From Sweltsa coloradensis (Eukaryota > Arthropoda > Insecta > Plecoptera > Chloroperlidae): DNA of 64,000 bases. Of this stretch, positions 42,387 through 55,287 are shown piece by piece. The stretch lies in contig JAMZAV010000365.1 in NCBI GenBank assembly GCA_024449915.1, positions 248,001-312,000 on the forward strand, in the 5' to 3' direction. The stretch's first letter is position 1, and each line of letters opens with the position of its first letter. The notes beneath the pieces are model-generated. The model did not search any database and was not told the DNA's origin. It saw only the letters and a list, made by a program, of their open reading frames with translations. The position numbers were made by a program, and so were the translations under genes.

Positions 42387-43545
42387 CAAGCACGTGATTA
42401 GGGGACTAAGCTCCACTCAAACAGTGGATGAGGTCATGGAAATGTTGACGGAGGAAGGGTATGACCCCAAACAAGTTTACCAACTTTCCTCATCTGGAGA
42501 TAGCACTAATGCTTCCCGAGTCAAATTACCCTTGTTTGTGGTGACTACATTGGCTTCCCAAGACAAAAACATCCTAGATTTGACGCGTCTCGGAAACGTT
42601 GTGGTGCGGGTGGAACATTTTAGAGGTCCAAAGGGTCCTCAAATGTGCTACAACTGCCAAGGCTTTGGTCATTCGTCTGCCTTCTGTAACAAGGCACCAA
42701 AGTGTTACAAATGCGCACAGGCCCACGCTGGGACAGAATGTCCCAAGGACAGATCGTCACCAGCCACATGTGCCAACTGTGATGGAGATCACCCCGCCTG
42801 CTTGAGGCGATTCCCGACGTGCAAGGCAGCCCTAGAGCGCTACCGCCTTCCAAACGGCGCCGCAAACAAAACGCTCAATCGGACACAATACAACAAACAC
42901 TCGGCCAATCAAGCTACAAAGGCTTCTCCACCTGCAAGAAACACAAGTCCCGAGTTTTCGTTTGCACAGGCGGCGTTCCCACAACTGGAGGTTACGAAGC
43001 GTAACCAATACGAACAGATTCCGACATACAACCCGGCACTTCCACCAAAAAGTTTCACAAATCATTCATCTTACTCTGTTCCGACACCAGAGAAAGATAC
43101 TGAATCACCATGGGAAATGGTGCTGTACTTTGCACGGCAAGTTGCAAAGCACACACCTGAAAATCAATATATTCAACACATGGTAGGCTTTCTTACCGTG
43201 TTCACACAAGAACAAATAACCAAAAATGGCAGTTCCTAAACCAAATGGCATTCACATTATGGCATGGAATGCCAATGGCGGAGTAAAAGCAAAGACACCC
43301 GAACTTCTTGATTTCATGAGAACTCATGATGTTCACGTCTGTTTAATATCTGAAACGCACCTTCGACCTGAGGTAACTTGGAAAGTGGCAAACCACAAAG
43401 TCTATCGAACAGACAGGCCTCAGGATGTGACCAAAACAGAGCGCACCAGAGGAGGGGGTACTGCAATCTTGGTGAACTCGCTCATTAGCCATTTTCAAAT
43501 ACCAACCCCTGCACGCCTCACTGACGTGGAGGCTACAGCTATAGA

Positions 43546-46500
43546 GGACTCAAATCACCTAGAGAATGCGCTAGTGTCGAGGGGGCGTAGCACTGTCATG
43601 GCCGTCTAAGGAGGATACCTTTGTAAACACCCATATGATCCTACACATGTTTTAAGTCAGCACAGTGTAAATAAATAAGGTTTTGAGGGACAAATATGTC
43701 GTAGAACCACTTAGTGAAGAAGAGGTATCATGTGGCTCAATATGAATTCAAAATCTAGTATTTGCAATATAGATTTATAAGAATTTATAATTAAAATACA
43801 TATGGATATATTCTATAGGGCGGGGCCGCAGATGAACGTATAAACATTTATATGAACCGTTAATGTTTGTGACCATTGTATCGCACCAGAGTACAACTGT
43901 AAAAGATACTTATAAATTATTCGGCACCAAAAAGCACACTAGCGCGGCCCTGTTGGCGGAACGTAGAACCCGAGCAGTAGTGATCACTCGGGTAGACACA
44001 GCGGCAAATAACGTGGAAGAACGTGTAGATGTAACTAAAAAGTTGAGTTTTCGGCGTGATACGTTTTGTTTACGGATGTTGAAAGTTAGAAATAAAACAA
44101 AGAAATATTGGTGCTATGGTTAGCCTATCACAAGAAAACACATTTTAAATGAAATAATAGCGTCTGTAAGTGCATCATAAAGTGGACACCTGACGCAAGG
44201 GTTATGTCTCGAATGGTTAAGCATTGGCCTACATATCTCTTTTAAAAAAGGGCCTACAACTCTTTACACTTAAATAACAACTTTTAAATAATCGTGATCG
44301 CAATTTAAATTTCGGTAGGGCCTACTCTTAGTAAAAACATTATTCTTACATTTAAGTACAGGGATAAAGTCCGAAAACATATAGTCAGATGACAGTGTGG
44401 TTTCACCCACTGAGTTTTCCCGTTATGTTTGATAGATTTTATTTACTTATGTTAATTTTTTAATAATAATGCTAATTGTTTTTTGCCCGTCACCGACACT
44501 CATATTAAATCGCGTTTTACAATTCAGACAATAATTTTAATTCATGTCTATGCCAAAAGGCTATCACACCGTTCCCAATTGTTACACATACAGGCCTACA
44601 TAGGCCTACATTCAATTCGTTTCGTAAGTGATGGGCTACCTCAAAATTACTACACTGCAGTACGTTTTTATCACGCCAAAAATAAGGCACACTTTACAAG
44701 TTGTACTATTGTAATTGCATTACCGCGGGAAAATGTTAAAATATTGCACTGCACTTCGCTTTTCAGTGTTATATCAATTTTCCCCAAAATATTTGTTGAT
44801 TCAATAAAACAGACCCTTTCATTTTAAAAAAAAATTAAACATTCTAAATTCAAAATTTTGGTAATAATTCCTTTGGACCAATCCCTTTTTGGGCGGGCAA
44901 TTTTAAAATTATAGTAGTAGGCTGTAGGACACAATACATACATATAAAAAATAATGGGCCCTAACCTGCTAATGAATTTTTTTCGGAATTCTTCGCTCAA
45001 ACATAATAATATACCCAACATTATGTGATTTTTTATAAATATTTTACTTTCCCCCCTATCCCATTCAGGAAATATAGGAATGGGAAAGGTATATCTAATT
45101 GGGTTAATTTGGCTATATTTGGGCCCTTGTACGCAATACCCCTATTTGTGGTTGTAAAAGAGCAAAAAAATGCAAATCGAGATGAAAATAAATCTTATTT
45201 AATGCGTGTGCGAGATAGGTAAAAAAAGAGTGAACAGATTGGAATATTCCCCGAATTGTCATAACCGGCGCGACAAAAACACGTTAGCGCCGTATAGTCC
45301 AGCACGGAATCACAATTACGCCAGCCATGTTGGACGTAGGCGCCCCCCGTGCTGCGATCTACATGTCGTTTTGGTGCCCCCAATACAATATAAGACTTAA
45401 ATTATTAATATCAAAGCAAAATTTTATTTTTTATTCTATAAACTATTTAGGCCAAAAAAGGAATTGAATTAAAACTAGAGTAGATCACACAGTGTTCAAC
45501 CTTTTTAAAAACAAGCAACAACAATAAAGCCATCAAACTTTGTGAAGACGATAAAGCAGTAAATTATCGTTCCCTTTTTATTGAAAACAAAATATTTTAA
45601 TATGGACAAAACAACAATATAAAAAAAACATTGGGAGTACCAAGACAACATGGGCGTGTGCTTTATTTTCTCGGAATCAATGGTGGACTGAGTATTTCCT
45701 TATGCATCTACTCTTGATGGGATTTGATACTTATTTTTTAAAATTGTTATTATGAAAATCAAGATATAAATATAAACAAAACAGGTCTTGAACCCAGGTC
45801 TCCCGCTGGCCGGGCGCGGACTAGATTAATGGGAGTGGTGATAATTAAATCTTATGAATTTGATGCGCATAATTATATCAAAATGCACCAATAATTCTCA
45901 ATCAGCAAATACACTACCGCGGTCTCGGTGGTCTTTTGAGAGACATGGGTTCGATCCCTGGCTAAGGAAGGTTGGGTTTTGTAAATCGAGACTTAGCTCT
46001 TTTATTGTGATATAAAAGGCCCACCAATTGTTTTAGGTCAAAATGAATTAGGCTTAATAACTAGGTAAGAATTTGTTAGACGAGTGAGCAACGTAGTCTA
46101 CAACGCTACTCGATTGGGCCTTGGTCGTGATTAATTCTGTTAAATGTTAAATGTCCGTCTGTCCGGTCCCATACGGCCGAACGGCCTAATAGATTGAGCC
46201 GAAATTTTAAACAGACATCCGTGACCAGGTAACTGAGAACTGCTAACAAAATGAGCACAATCTGTTGCGATTTAAACCTGCAAGAAATAAAAAACTGAAA
46301 AATACGTTGAAATGTATATGAATTATTTTAAAGACAATGGTTTTCATTTTGAAAAAATATTTTTGTTTGTTATTTACCTGGCTGTGAAATGCCGTGTCCA
46401 TGGTTAATCGAATGTTGGACGTCAAGGTACCCCCAAATTCCGCTCGTAGATTGAGTAAACCTTGCAATATTTTCACGTATTTCGTACTGGCTATGTTTTC

Positions 46501-47713
46501 CATAGTATTGTCACAGATGATGGACTACACTGCGTTATATGCATTTCAAAACACGTTAAATAATTTAAAAAATACAATCCAGAAATTACAAAATGATTCT
46601 CGACCATTGAACCCACGTCTCCCACATTTCGGCTATAAGGGCGCTTTAGCCAGCGCCAACTCGACTAGGGAAATGCCAAAGTCGTTGTTAGACGAGTGAG
46701 AGAGTCATGTGTTGAGTACGCGGGAACATTAGCATTTAAGTTTGATTAAAATATTCGTATAAATAATAGGTTATTTAAGTTTAGGTCATAGTTTAGGCCA
46801 TAATGCTCCACTGTAGCCTATGATAGGCTAGAGAGGCCTAAGGTAGGGGAAGAAAAGGAATGTTACCGGTGTACTCACACCCTGGCTCACTCACTCGTCT
46901 AACAACGACTTTGGCGTTTTCCTAGTATATTAATATGAAGACTACACTTTAATAATATCTTTAAAAAAAACTACCTAAGTGCTAGAAAATGTTTTGTTAG
47001 CATATTTCTTGTGGATTCCTAACACAAAATAACGAAACAGTACATGTGTTACCGACAGTGTTGATCGGGCGCTAAGCGCTCGACTCTGATTCGGGAGGTC
47101 CTGGGTTCGAATCCCGTCGAGTACGGCAATCCTGACTGAAGGTTTTTTTCGAGGATTTCCTCAGTTGTAAATGCGAATGCAAGGGATGGAGTCCTCTTAA
47201 ACAGCCCTCGGACATCCCTTTGCAATTGTCCTATCTGCAACATACCTAGTTCACCTGAAGATGGGCATATTGCACCCTATAACAGGTTTAGTTCCCACGA
47301 TTTAAAAAAATAGCATGTGTTGATTCATTATTCTCCAGCAAGTGGCATCACCAAAGATACACACTATTGGAAAGTGGGTAGGTGGATTGAGGACAGATAA
47401 TATTCAGTGTAGGAAATATTAACATAAATAAAATAACGGTAGGTAGTTGGTTAACTCAGTCGGCGTTTGATGACGTTTTCAGTGGCTCCACTCCAATATA
47501 TTTTTTCACGGAATGAATTATGTTTCCGATAAATATGATATTGAAGGCTATTCCATTTAGGTGCTGCTTGTTGTGTGCACGATAGAGCATCACAATACTG
47601 ATCTCAATTAGTTAATTTCTTACGCGCGAGGATAGCATGTGTAGATTCTGTCCTCTCTCGCGCGTTTCCAGTGTTCCAGCGCCGCCAGAGTGGACATGGG
47701 AAGATGGAGCGCT
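43546..47713. mobile_element. Unidentified 4.2-kb insertion in LINE ORF2
   Basis: Borders come from the LINE frame (…EATAI | EVRLPS…) and a 7-bp repeat CTATAGA at 43539-43545 and 47714-47720. Ends GGACTCAAATC and GATGGAGCGCT are not inverted or direct repeats of each other that I can see. The inside is mostly AT-rich with no recognisable protein. It carries SINE copies (46560-46660 -, 47050-47280 +), tRNA-like scraps near 45785 and 45920, and an inverted pair at 46667-46705/46888-46925. Class unknown. Confidence 0.6.
47050..47280 (+). repeat. tRNA-derived SINE of a second family
   Basis: tRNA-like head with B box GGTTCGAATCC at about 47100-47115, followed by a body ending ACCTGAAGATGGGCATATTG. 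Its body differs from the other SINEs here and it lacks their hairpin tail. Confidence 0.55.
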
Positions 47714-47735
47714 CTATAGAAGTCCGCCTTCCAAG

Positions 47736-48638
47736 CAGTCTTGGGGACGCTACTTTTAAAAATCGCTAACGCTACATGCCCCGAAAAAGTAGCTTCGCTA
47801 CTTTTCGCTACTTGTTTTCAGAAGTAGCGGCGCTACATTCGCGCTACACAAGAAATATAGCGCGCTAATTTTCCGCTACATGTTCGTGTTTAATCGGGGG
47901 GTGTCGAGATCTCAAATTATCCCGTTTTTAAAGCCTTTTAACGTCGAGCCGCGATGATTTTTAACTCCATTTATGTCAACTCGATCGTGATCTATCATCA
48001 AAAGCACATAGTTTGGGTTTCCATTGTGATAGAATGCGTTCTTTCAACGTTTAGGCTAGCTAGGCCCTAGTCTTTTAAGAATTCTAGGCCTAACGATCAA
48101 CAATCATATTGCATTTCGTCTTTTCAACAACGTGTTTTTCGCGGAATCACTGCAGAAGAATGGGACAAACAACTCCAGCCATAGGCCTACTGGTGCCGGA
48201 CAATAGCGATATAGCCTGGAATGTCCCAAGGGAGGGGAGATATGACACTAATCACTTCATTCCAATGTGCAATTCAGACGATTGGCGTAATTATTGAGAG
48301 GCTTATGCTCTAAATCAATACTCGGGGAGCAAGCGAGGGAGATAATGTGCAAGTGAGACGAGATTATGGGCAGGTCTACAAGGCGAACACATGACGTGGC
48401 GCGGCGGGCGTTACAAGTTAGTTTGCAGTGCCGACTTTTGACTTAACGTGGTACTGGGACTGCTGGCGCCGGAACTTAAAAAGTAGCGCAAATATCACGC
48501 TAACGCTACAAAATATTGTAGCATGCTACCGCTACAATATGCCCTCTTAATAAAGTAGCCCGCTACTGGCTCCGCTACACGTAAAAGTAGCATGCTACAT
48601 GTAGTGCGCTACTTGTAGCGCGCTTCTCCCCAAGACTG
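47736..48638. mobile_element. Non-autonomous hAT element in LINE ORF2, AGTAGC family
   Basis: TIRs CAGTCTTGGGGACGCTAC and, reversed, CAGTCTTGGGGAGAAGC; TSD CTTCCAAG/CTTTCAAG (7 of 8). Subterminal GTAGC/GCTAC words as in 3103-4097. Excising it restores the LINE frame through VRLPSGPLQILSVYRPPSG. Confidence 0.9.
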
Positions 48639-51060
48639 CTTTCAAGTGGCCCTCTTCAAATCCTCTCTGTATACAGACCCCCGTCGGGTACTTTCTCTGC
48701 GCTTGACCTCGATGCACTGACGTCTTGTATCACCCCAAGGATCATTGCAGGCGATCTAAATGCGAAACATCCCTCGTGGAACTCTAGGGTTTCAAACACA
48801 AGAGGTGATGCCCTCTATGCACACTGTCTGTCCCGTGACTATGTAGTTGCAGGTCCGCCGGAGCCCACCCACTATCATACCCAATGGAATCACATGCCAG
48901 ATGTATTAGATATTGCCTTGCTCGTTAACATCAGATGCTCTTACGACATTTCGGCCATACCAGCACTCACCTCGGATCATGATCCAATCATGATTCGCCT
49001 GGGCAATCGGCTTCTTGTTAATCCCCCCAGACCCACAAGAGATTTTAAAAATGCAGACTGGCCCAAATTTAAAACATTTATTGCAGAACGTATTCCGACC
49101 TCTCGTCCTACCATTAAAAACACTAATGAGCTAGACAAAGTTGTCCAAACCATCACAGAGGTAATCCAACAGGGCGTGTTACCTGCCGTTCCTATTAAAA
49201 TATCGAGGAGAGTGACGTTATACGACCTGCCCACGCGCCTCCGAAAAGCAATAAAAGAGAAAAATGCCATTAGGCGCGAGTGGCAAAGGAATCGAACCCC
49301 CGAATTAAAAACGCGCATGAATAGAGCATGTGCAAAGTTGAAAGAGGACATTGCTGAGCATCGTGTGAGAAAATGGAATGAGGCAGTCGGTGAATTGTCT
49401 TTCGGGGACAACTCAATCTGGAGAATGGCAAAAACGCTACAGCGCCGCCCCGCACCTGATCCTCCCTTCACCGTCAACAACACACTTGCCTGTAGCCCTG
49501 TTGAAAAAGCAAATGTTATTGCTGATACACTGGAGGAGACCTTCACTCCAAACCCAGCAAACGAATACACACCTCAAATTATGAATCATGTAGAACAGTT
49601 TTTTTGCTGAGAATCCTGAGCCGGTGGAACTTCCCGAAGGCGACAAATGCACATTAGCCGAATTTGCCGAAATTGCACGAGCATTCCCTCTTAACAAAGC
49701 ACCAGGGCTGGATGGGATAACGGGACAAATTGTCAAATCCCTTCCAACAAAAGCAGCAAAAGTACTACTAGCAGTCTTCAATGCAGCTGTCACTACAACA
49801 TTTCCCAAATTCATGGAAAGTGGCAAAGATAATAACTTTTCTTAAGCCTGGCAAACCACCACGAAATCCATCCAGCTACGGACCCATTAGCCTGCTCTCA
49901 ATCCTGTCAAAAATATTTGAAAAGATTCTCCTGGCTAGACTTCCAACGCCATGCTGACGAAAACCACGTCCTGCCTGACAAGCAATTTGGTTTCCGTGCC
50001 AAACGCTCATCTGTCCAGCAGTTGGCTAGAGTGGTTGAGACCATACGGAGGAATAAATCTTTTTATAAGCGTCAAACGGCGGCCGTCTTCCTAGACGTTG
50101 CAAAAGCATTCGACCGTGTGTGGCATGAAGGTCTGCTTTTTAAGATGATAAAACTTGAATTTCCAAGATACCTCATCAACCTCACAAAACAGTTTCTCGC
50201 TGGACGATCGTAGCTGCAGGGGTTCCTCAAGGCTCTTGTATTTCTCCATTCTACTTTAATATATTTACCCATGACTTCCCGACGCCTCCACGCAACGTAG
50301 TTTTCGGATGCTTTGCAGACGATGTTGTTGCGCTAATAATGGGTAAACGTGCTGAATATTGCGTTCGAATTGGCCAACAAGCGGTGGATTTGATGGTCGA
50401 TTGGTATGATAAATGGCGTATGGATCTAAATGCTTCAAAAACTAGTGCTACACTATTTTTTGGTAATTTACCGGCAGATGCATCTTCATTCGTAATCCAT
50501 GGCGAAAATGTTCAATGGTCAAGCAGGAATAATTATCGAGGTGCCTTACTAGACAAGAATCTTAATTTCGGACCACATGTTGAGGCTAAATTGCCAAAGC
50601 AACTGGAAAGCTCGCATCGTTGTATCCACTTTTACGCTCTGGTGAAATGAATCCTGCTACCAAAATTCAATTGTACAAATCATGCATACCACCAGCCCTC
50701 ACGTACGCGTCCCTGGTGTGGTCGACCTGCGCAGAGATTCACATCAAAAAGCTTCAAACATTTCAAAACAAGATAGTGAGAATCATCACTGGCGTTCCCC
50801 ATTGCACTAGAATGTCCGACGTTCATGCAGACTGTGGGTTAGAAATGATGGAGGCCCACCTAGAGGCACTATCAGTTCCATTTTATGCTGCGTTAAAAGA
50901 CTCACCAAATCCTCTCATTCGAAACATACCACCAAATTCTGTTGCAAGAAAGCGCCGCAATCCTCACATTCAGGCTCCACCACCGGCTAAGAAAGCACGG
51001 GTGCAAGCGGCCGCTAACAACCTCCCTCCCGTTTAGGATCTTAAAACAAACATCATGGGC

Positions 51061-51370
51061 AAAATTGCCCTAGCCTGTTAATTGTTCTATCTTATTGTTA
51101 ATCCGATAAGAAATCAAATCGCAAACTATTTCTACAATTAATTTTTATAAAATTAAAAAATACAGCCAAGCCTGTCAAAATTATTCTTATTTAGAGAAAC
51201 CACTCCAAATATATTATGCAACAGACACGTGTTGCACAACTAAAAAAAATCAACAATGAAATTAAATCTCTTTAGCTGAATTATTAGTGCTCTGCACTAG
51301 GTGTCGGCAATAGTAAGGGGATGCACTATTAAAACACACGCATGCACACCCCCCCACAAAGAAGGTAAGA
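51061..51370. other. Short spacer after the LINE
   Basis: AT-rich sequence between the LINE 3' end and the foldback element; no gene or ordered feature seen. Confidence 0.4.
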
Positions 51371-52328
51371 TTCTGTATCGTCGGCTGTACTAATCTAGTA
51401 GCAAAAACAGGACATTACGTCACATTTTACACTTTTACTAGGCCCCGATTCTAAAACTTGAGCTTAATTTGATTCGTACGTTTTGGTTGGTAATGGATCC
51501 AGTTGTGGAAGGTCAAGGTCGTAAGAAATGCGATTATTTTGTTTGACTAGAGAAAATGCCATGAGATTGGCCCTAGCCTAGACGTAAACACAACCAGATT
51601 ATTAACTTTCTCAAATTAATAACAATAGAATGCAATAGAAAACCTACCTATTGTAAGAGCCTACCTCTAAGAATCCCGTGCGTTTACTTTTTTCGTAAAA
51701 TAATACCATTTAAAATCCATTTCTTTCCGATTGAAAATATTACACGTCGTCTATTTGCATTCTGTCGTTTCCTTGATGTGACATTCAACTATTCACAATT
51801 CATAAGAACAAATAACTTTAAAGCTTTGCATTGCAAAGCGCTTCTGGAATTTATATTTCCGTTTCTGTATGATTAATATGGCCATGCAGTCGGCGAAATG
51901 TGAACAAATGAATCGCAGTCAAGTGTCCATCTACGAAATGACAGAATGCAAATATACGTGTGTAATATTTTCAATCTGGAAGAAATGGATTTTAAATGGT
52001 ATAATTTTACGAAAAACGTAAACGCACAGGATTCTTAGAGGTAGGCTCTTACTATAGGTAGGTTTTACTTGAGCATACAATTGTTATTAATTTGAGAAAG
52101 TTAATAATCTGGTTGTGTTTACATCTAGGCTAGGGCCAATCTCATGGCATTTTCTCACAAAATAATCACATTTCTTACGACCTTGACCTAACACAACTGG
52201 ATCCATTACCAACCAAAACGTACGAATCAAATCTAGCTCAAGTTTTAGAATCGGGGCCTAGTAAAAGTGTAAAATGTGACGTAATGTCCTGTTTTGGCTA
52301 TTAGATTAGTACAGCCGACGATACAGAA
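51371..52328. mobile_element. 960-bp foldback element
   Basis: Arms of about 430 bp (51371-51800 and 51900-52328) are inverted copies with scattered mismatches; outermost words are TTCTGTATCG and CGATACAGAA. Loop about 100 bp. No ORF and no clear TSD. Confidence 0.75.
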
Positions 52329-53871
52329 CAAATTTATTGATGTTTATACATGATTTTCAATATCCATAGCAACTAGTACGATTTATAGTGTTGGCAATTT
52401 TCAGAAAATTTTGATTTGTTGAAAATTTCATGAAAATTTTCCAAAAAATCGGTGTTATCAAATAATAACTTGATGTTGGTACTTAAAAAATGGGTTTCAA
52501 ATTTAACGTTAACTTACTGGTAATGTGTCTGATAAAGTGACCAAGGTAGCCTATTGGAAGACATTTTGTTTGGATAGGCTAACTTTATTTTTCTGGCAGG
52601 GCAGGCAATAAGCTGATGAAGTGACAGAACATTTTATAAGCAACTAACAGTGCTAACAAGATGATACCATGGAATTACTTTTGGCCTTGGATGCTAAAAT
52701 GGGTATTCACATTCAGGCTAAAAAACTAACAGAATAGGAGAAAATGAAGTTAATGCCATTTATGATTTAAGTAACAATCTACAAGTCTATGGAATAACAG
52801 TATTGATTTAGGCACAGAAAGATTAACATAAGTTTGAATATGATGCAAGATTATTACAAAATAAAAAGTATTCTCTGCAATCCACTGATGGTTGATCAAG
52901 TAAAGCTTCAGGGTGCGTCTGTAATCGACTTTTTGAGCGAGTCTGCTTGGCTAAGTCGACTCGTTAGCCGGAAGTCACGTGATGAAGTTGGCGTCGAAAT
53001 GTCACAAGTAGGCATCGGTCGTCTACTTGGTTAGCACCCGAGCGTAGTCGCCGAAAGTGTATGCTTGTGAGCCTACTTCGCCTACTTAAAGATGGCCGAA
53101 TGCGAAGAAGTGAAATGCAAGCAGGATTGTAATAAATTAATGTAAATTGTTCCTAGGATCTTATATTTAATGAATTATTTTCTTACCACGTAGAAAATTA
53201 GCAGTGTCAGGAATTCAAATAACTAAATGCATGTTTTAGGCCAAGGCCCTAGGGCCTAGGCCTCGCGTAGGGTAGCCTAGGCCTAGGCCTAGCCTAGCTA
53301 GACACAGACCCCAGCCAAAATCTAGCATTTTGAATGTTTTGTGATATACAGTTTGATGATTTTAAATTTATTTTTAACTTCTTGACCTTGGCCAAGGAGG
53401 TTATGCTAGGCCTAGGCCCTATGACAAGCCAAAAACGAGAGATACAACGCACATGGACTAACAAACACAAGAAAGTTTGTTTGTTTACTTGTTTAAAAAA
53501 AAAGACTCAAGCTACCGCCTTCTCGTGGGTGGGTTTTGAGAGCGACTTAAAAACGAATGTCCGTTAAGTAGGCAGTGGGAAGCCATGATAAGCAGGCTTG
53601 GAGTAGTTGTTGACAAAATCATAAAGGGCCATTCACAACCAACTTAGTAGCTAACTTAGCCTCTAACTTAAAGGTTTGTCTTATGGAAAACAACACGTCT
53701 GTTCATGACCAAACTTAGCCTTTAACTTACATTTATCAGCAACCGAATGTTTGCAAACTCCAAGGTTTTACTTAGCAGCTAACTTAACATTAAGCTTTTA
53801 ACCAATCAGAGAGAGACTCGAGACGACAATTTCCGGTCATATCCGATTGAAAACGTAAACAAACAGCAAAA

Positions 53872-54042
53872 ATGGATCCCAAGGAACATCAGCTATTGTT
53901 CGATGAAAAGCTATTGAACGAATTCATGAAAAGGCCACTGCTATATGTAAAATCTTCGTCTTTATACAAAGATAAGAATATAAAAGAAAACATTTGGCTA
54001 TCGATTGGGGCAGAAATGTCAACTGACCGTCAGTATTATTAA
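53872..54042 (+). CDS. Short MADF/Myb-SANT-like ORF
   Basis: 56 residues starting MDPKEHQLLFDEKLLNEF and containing KRPLLYVKSSSLYKDKN and ENIWLSIGAEM. The spacing of hydrophobic and aromatic residues (L..F....LLY......Y.D....ENIW..I) resembles the MADF domain that binds DNA next to Harbinger transposases. It is half to two thirds of a full domain and ends at TAA, or it may be a first exon. No transposase partner remains. Below the usual ORF length cut-off, so easily overlooked. Confidence 0.45.
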   Translation: MDPKEHQLLFDEKLLNEFMKRPLLYVKSSSLYKDKNIKENIWLSIGAEMSTDRQYY

Positions 54043-54385
54043 CGTTTATTGCGGTACTAGGCCTAGCCCCCAGCTAGGGCTAGGCCATGTGAGGTTATGT
54101 AAGGCTTACTTCACGTTGTCTTAAATAAATACGTTTATTATTTTTACCATCAATTATTGTTTAATAAACTGTACAGTCTATAGTCAATCAATTCTATAAT
54201 GCTACCTAAGTAGAGCTAGGCTAGGCCTACTTACTGAATGCTGAATGTTATTGTATGTCAAGCATTGGCGCGATAAAAGTAAATACTGCAAATCTGTGTT
54301 GTGATTGGTTTAAAAACATCTATCATGCACAGCCACCTAAAGTTAGAGGCGACGGTATCATATATTACGGTATTTGACGGTATGG

Positions 54386-55134
54386 CCAGAGTCGATAAAG
54401 AAGTTTCCCCGTTGGGGAGGTCCTCCAACTCCCTATACCGCCCTGGGTTAAATAAAAAGTCGGTTTTTGGCGTTTGGAATCTAACGTTCCGCGCGACTCT
54501 GTGTGACGATTGATGGAACTACTTCAATAAAACTACGTCACTTTTCTACTAGTAGTTAACAGTCGATGACGACAAATGGCGGAAACGTCAAAATATTAAA
54601 TACGATCGAATGTTGGCGAATGTTTTGGAGTAAAGCAAACTATCTTTATTGATGAGGATATTTCTGATGGAGTAGACCTAAGCTTAGGACCTATTCCGAC
54701 AATATGTATTGTTCAAGATTTCGATTTGAATGCCAAGGGCGTACTTACGTCTGAAAACGGTATTGTGGCCTTGGGCCTAGGCTACACTTACGTCCGTTAG
54801 GCTTGAACAAGACATATCTCAAATTATTTCGCACGAAAATGTCAGTGACGCCTGCGCAACACTTTATAGTACAATAATAAATCAAAAGTAAATCGTTTTA
54901 AAAGACTAGGGCCCAGGGCTAATATGATTGAAATAAAATTGAAGTTTGACGTTTTTTCTGTTGTTTGTTGATTTCAGCGTCACTGCACATCGATAATCTA
55001 CTGACCGTATTTAGCGTGCAGTGCTTTTATTAGTTTCTCATTGGAGCCGCTCTAAGCGCGTAGGACGTTAGAGTCCGTTTTGACTTGGGAGTAAGGGGAC
55101 CTCCCCAACGGGGAAACTTCTTTATCGACTCTGG
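54386..55134. mobile_element. 749-bp element with 36-bp TIRs and 5-bp TSD
   Basis: CCAGAGTCGATAAAGAAGTT begins the left end; the right end is its exact inverse through GTTGGGGAGGTCC. Flanked by TATGG on both sides. No ORF. Superfamily not assigned. Confidence 0.7.
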
Positions 55135-55287
55135 TATGGCTGTAAAGCACTCTGCCACGAGCAACATCTAGGAGGCAGTGGCTGTTAAGTTAGCGGCCTA
55201 AATATCTATCATGAACAGCAACCTAAAGTTAGAGGCTAAGTTAGCTGCTAAGTTAGAGGCCTAAGTTGGTTATGAATGAGCCTTTAA

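Larger units (their letters stand above)
40200..51060 (+). pseudogene. Jockey-like LINE, interrupted by three insertions
   Basis: ORF1 starts at ATG 40664 and ends at 43239. Its 3' half carries three zinc knuckles (CYNCQGFGHSSAFC, CYKCAQ..., CANCDG...). ORF2 starts at ATG 43226, overlapping ORF1 by 14 nt in another frame. It shows an apurinic endonuclease start (IMAWNANGGVKAK, SETHLRP), continues after the insertions with YRPPSGTF, GDLNAKHPSWNSR and SDHDPI, then reverse transcriptase (NKAPGLDGI, FRAKRSSVQQLARV, FLDVAKAFDRVWH, GVPQGSCISPFYFN, active site FADD), and ends at TAG about 51034-51036. This layout fits the Jockey clade. Insertions: hAT 41538-42386 in ORF1, an unidentified 4.2-kb piece 43546-47713 and hAT 47736-48638 in ORF2. 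Several further frameshifts in RT and an odd block at 40984-41285. Dead copy. Confidence 0.9.
53626..55282. mobile_element. Harbinger-like element with MADF-type ORF
   Basis: Ends GGGCCATTCACAACCAACTT and, reversed, GGCTCATTCATAACCAACTT. The subterminal regions repeat GCTAACTTAG and AACTTAAAG words. The interior ORF at 53872-54042 fits the Myb/SANT-like accessory protein of PIF/Harbinger. TSD not resolved. Contains the nested element 54386-55134. Confidence 0.55.

Noticed and set aside
43863..44123. 86-residue ORF as a gene of the 4.2-kb insert
   Set aside because: Composition is plausible but there is no motif or homologue I recognise and no second supporting feature, so it is only mentioned in a finding.
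48977..49570. 197-residue minus-strand ORF
   Set aside because: It is the antisense shadow of the LINE endonuclease/RT coding frame.
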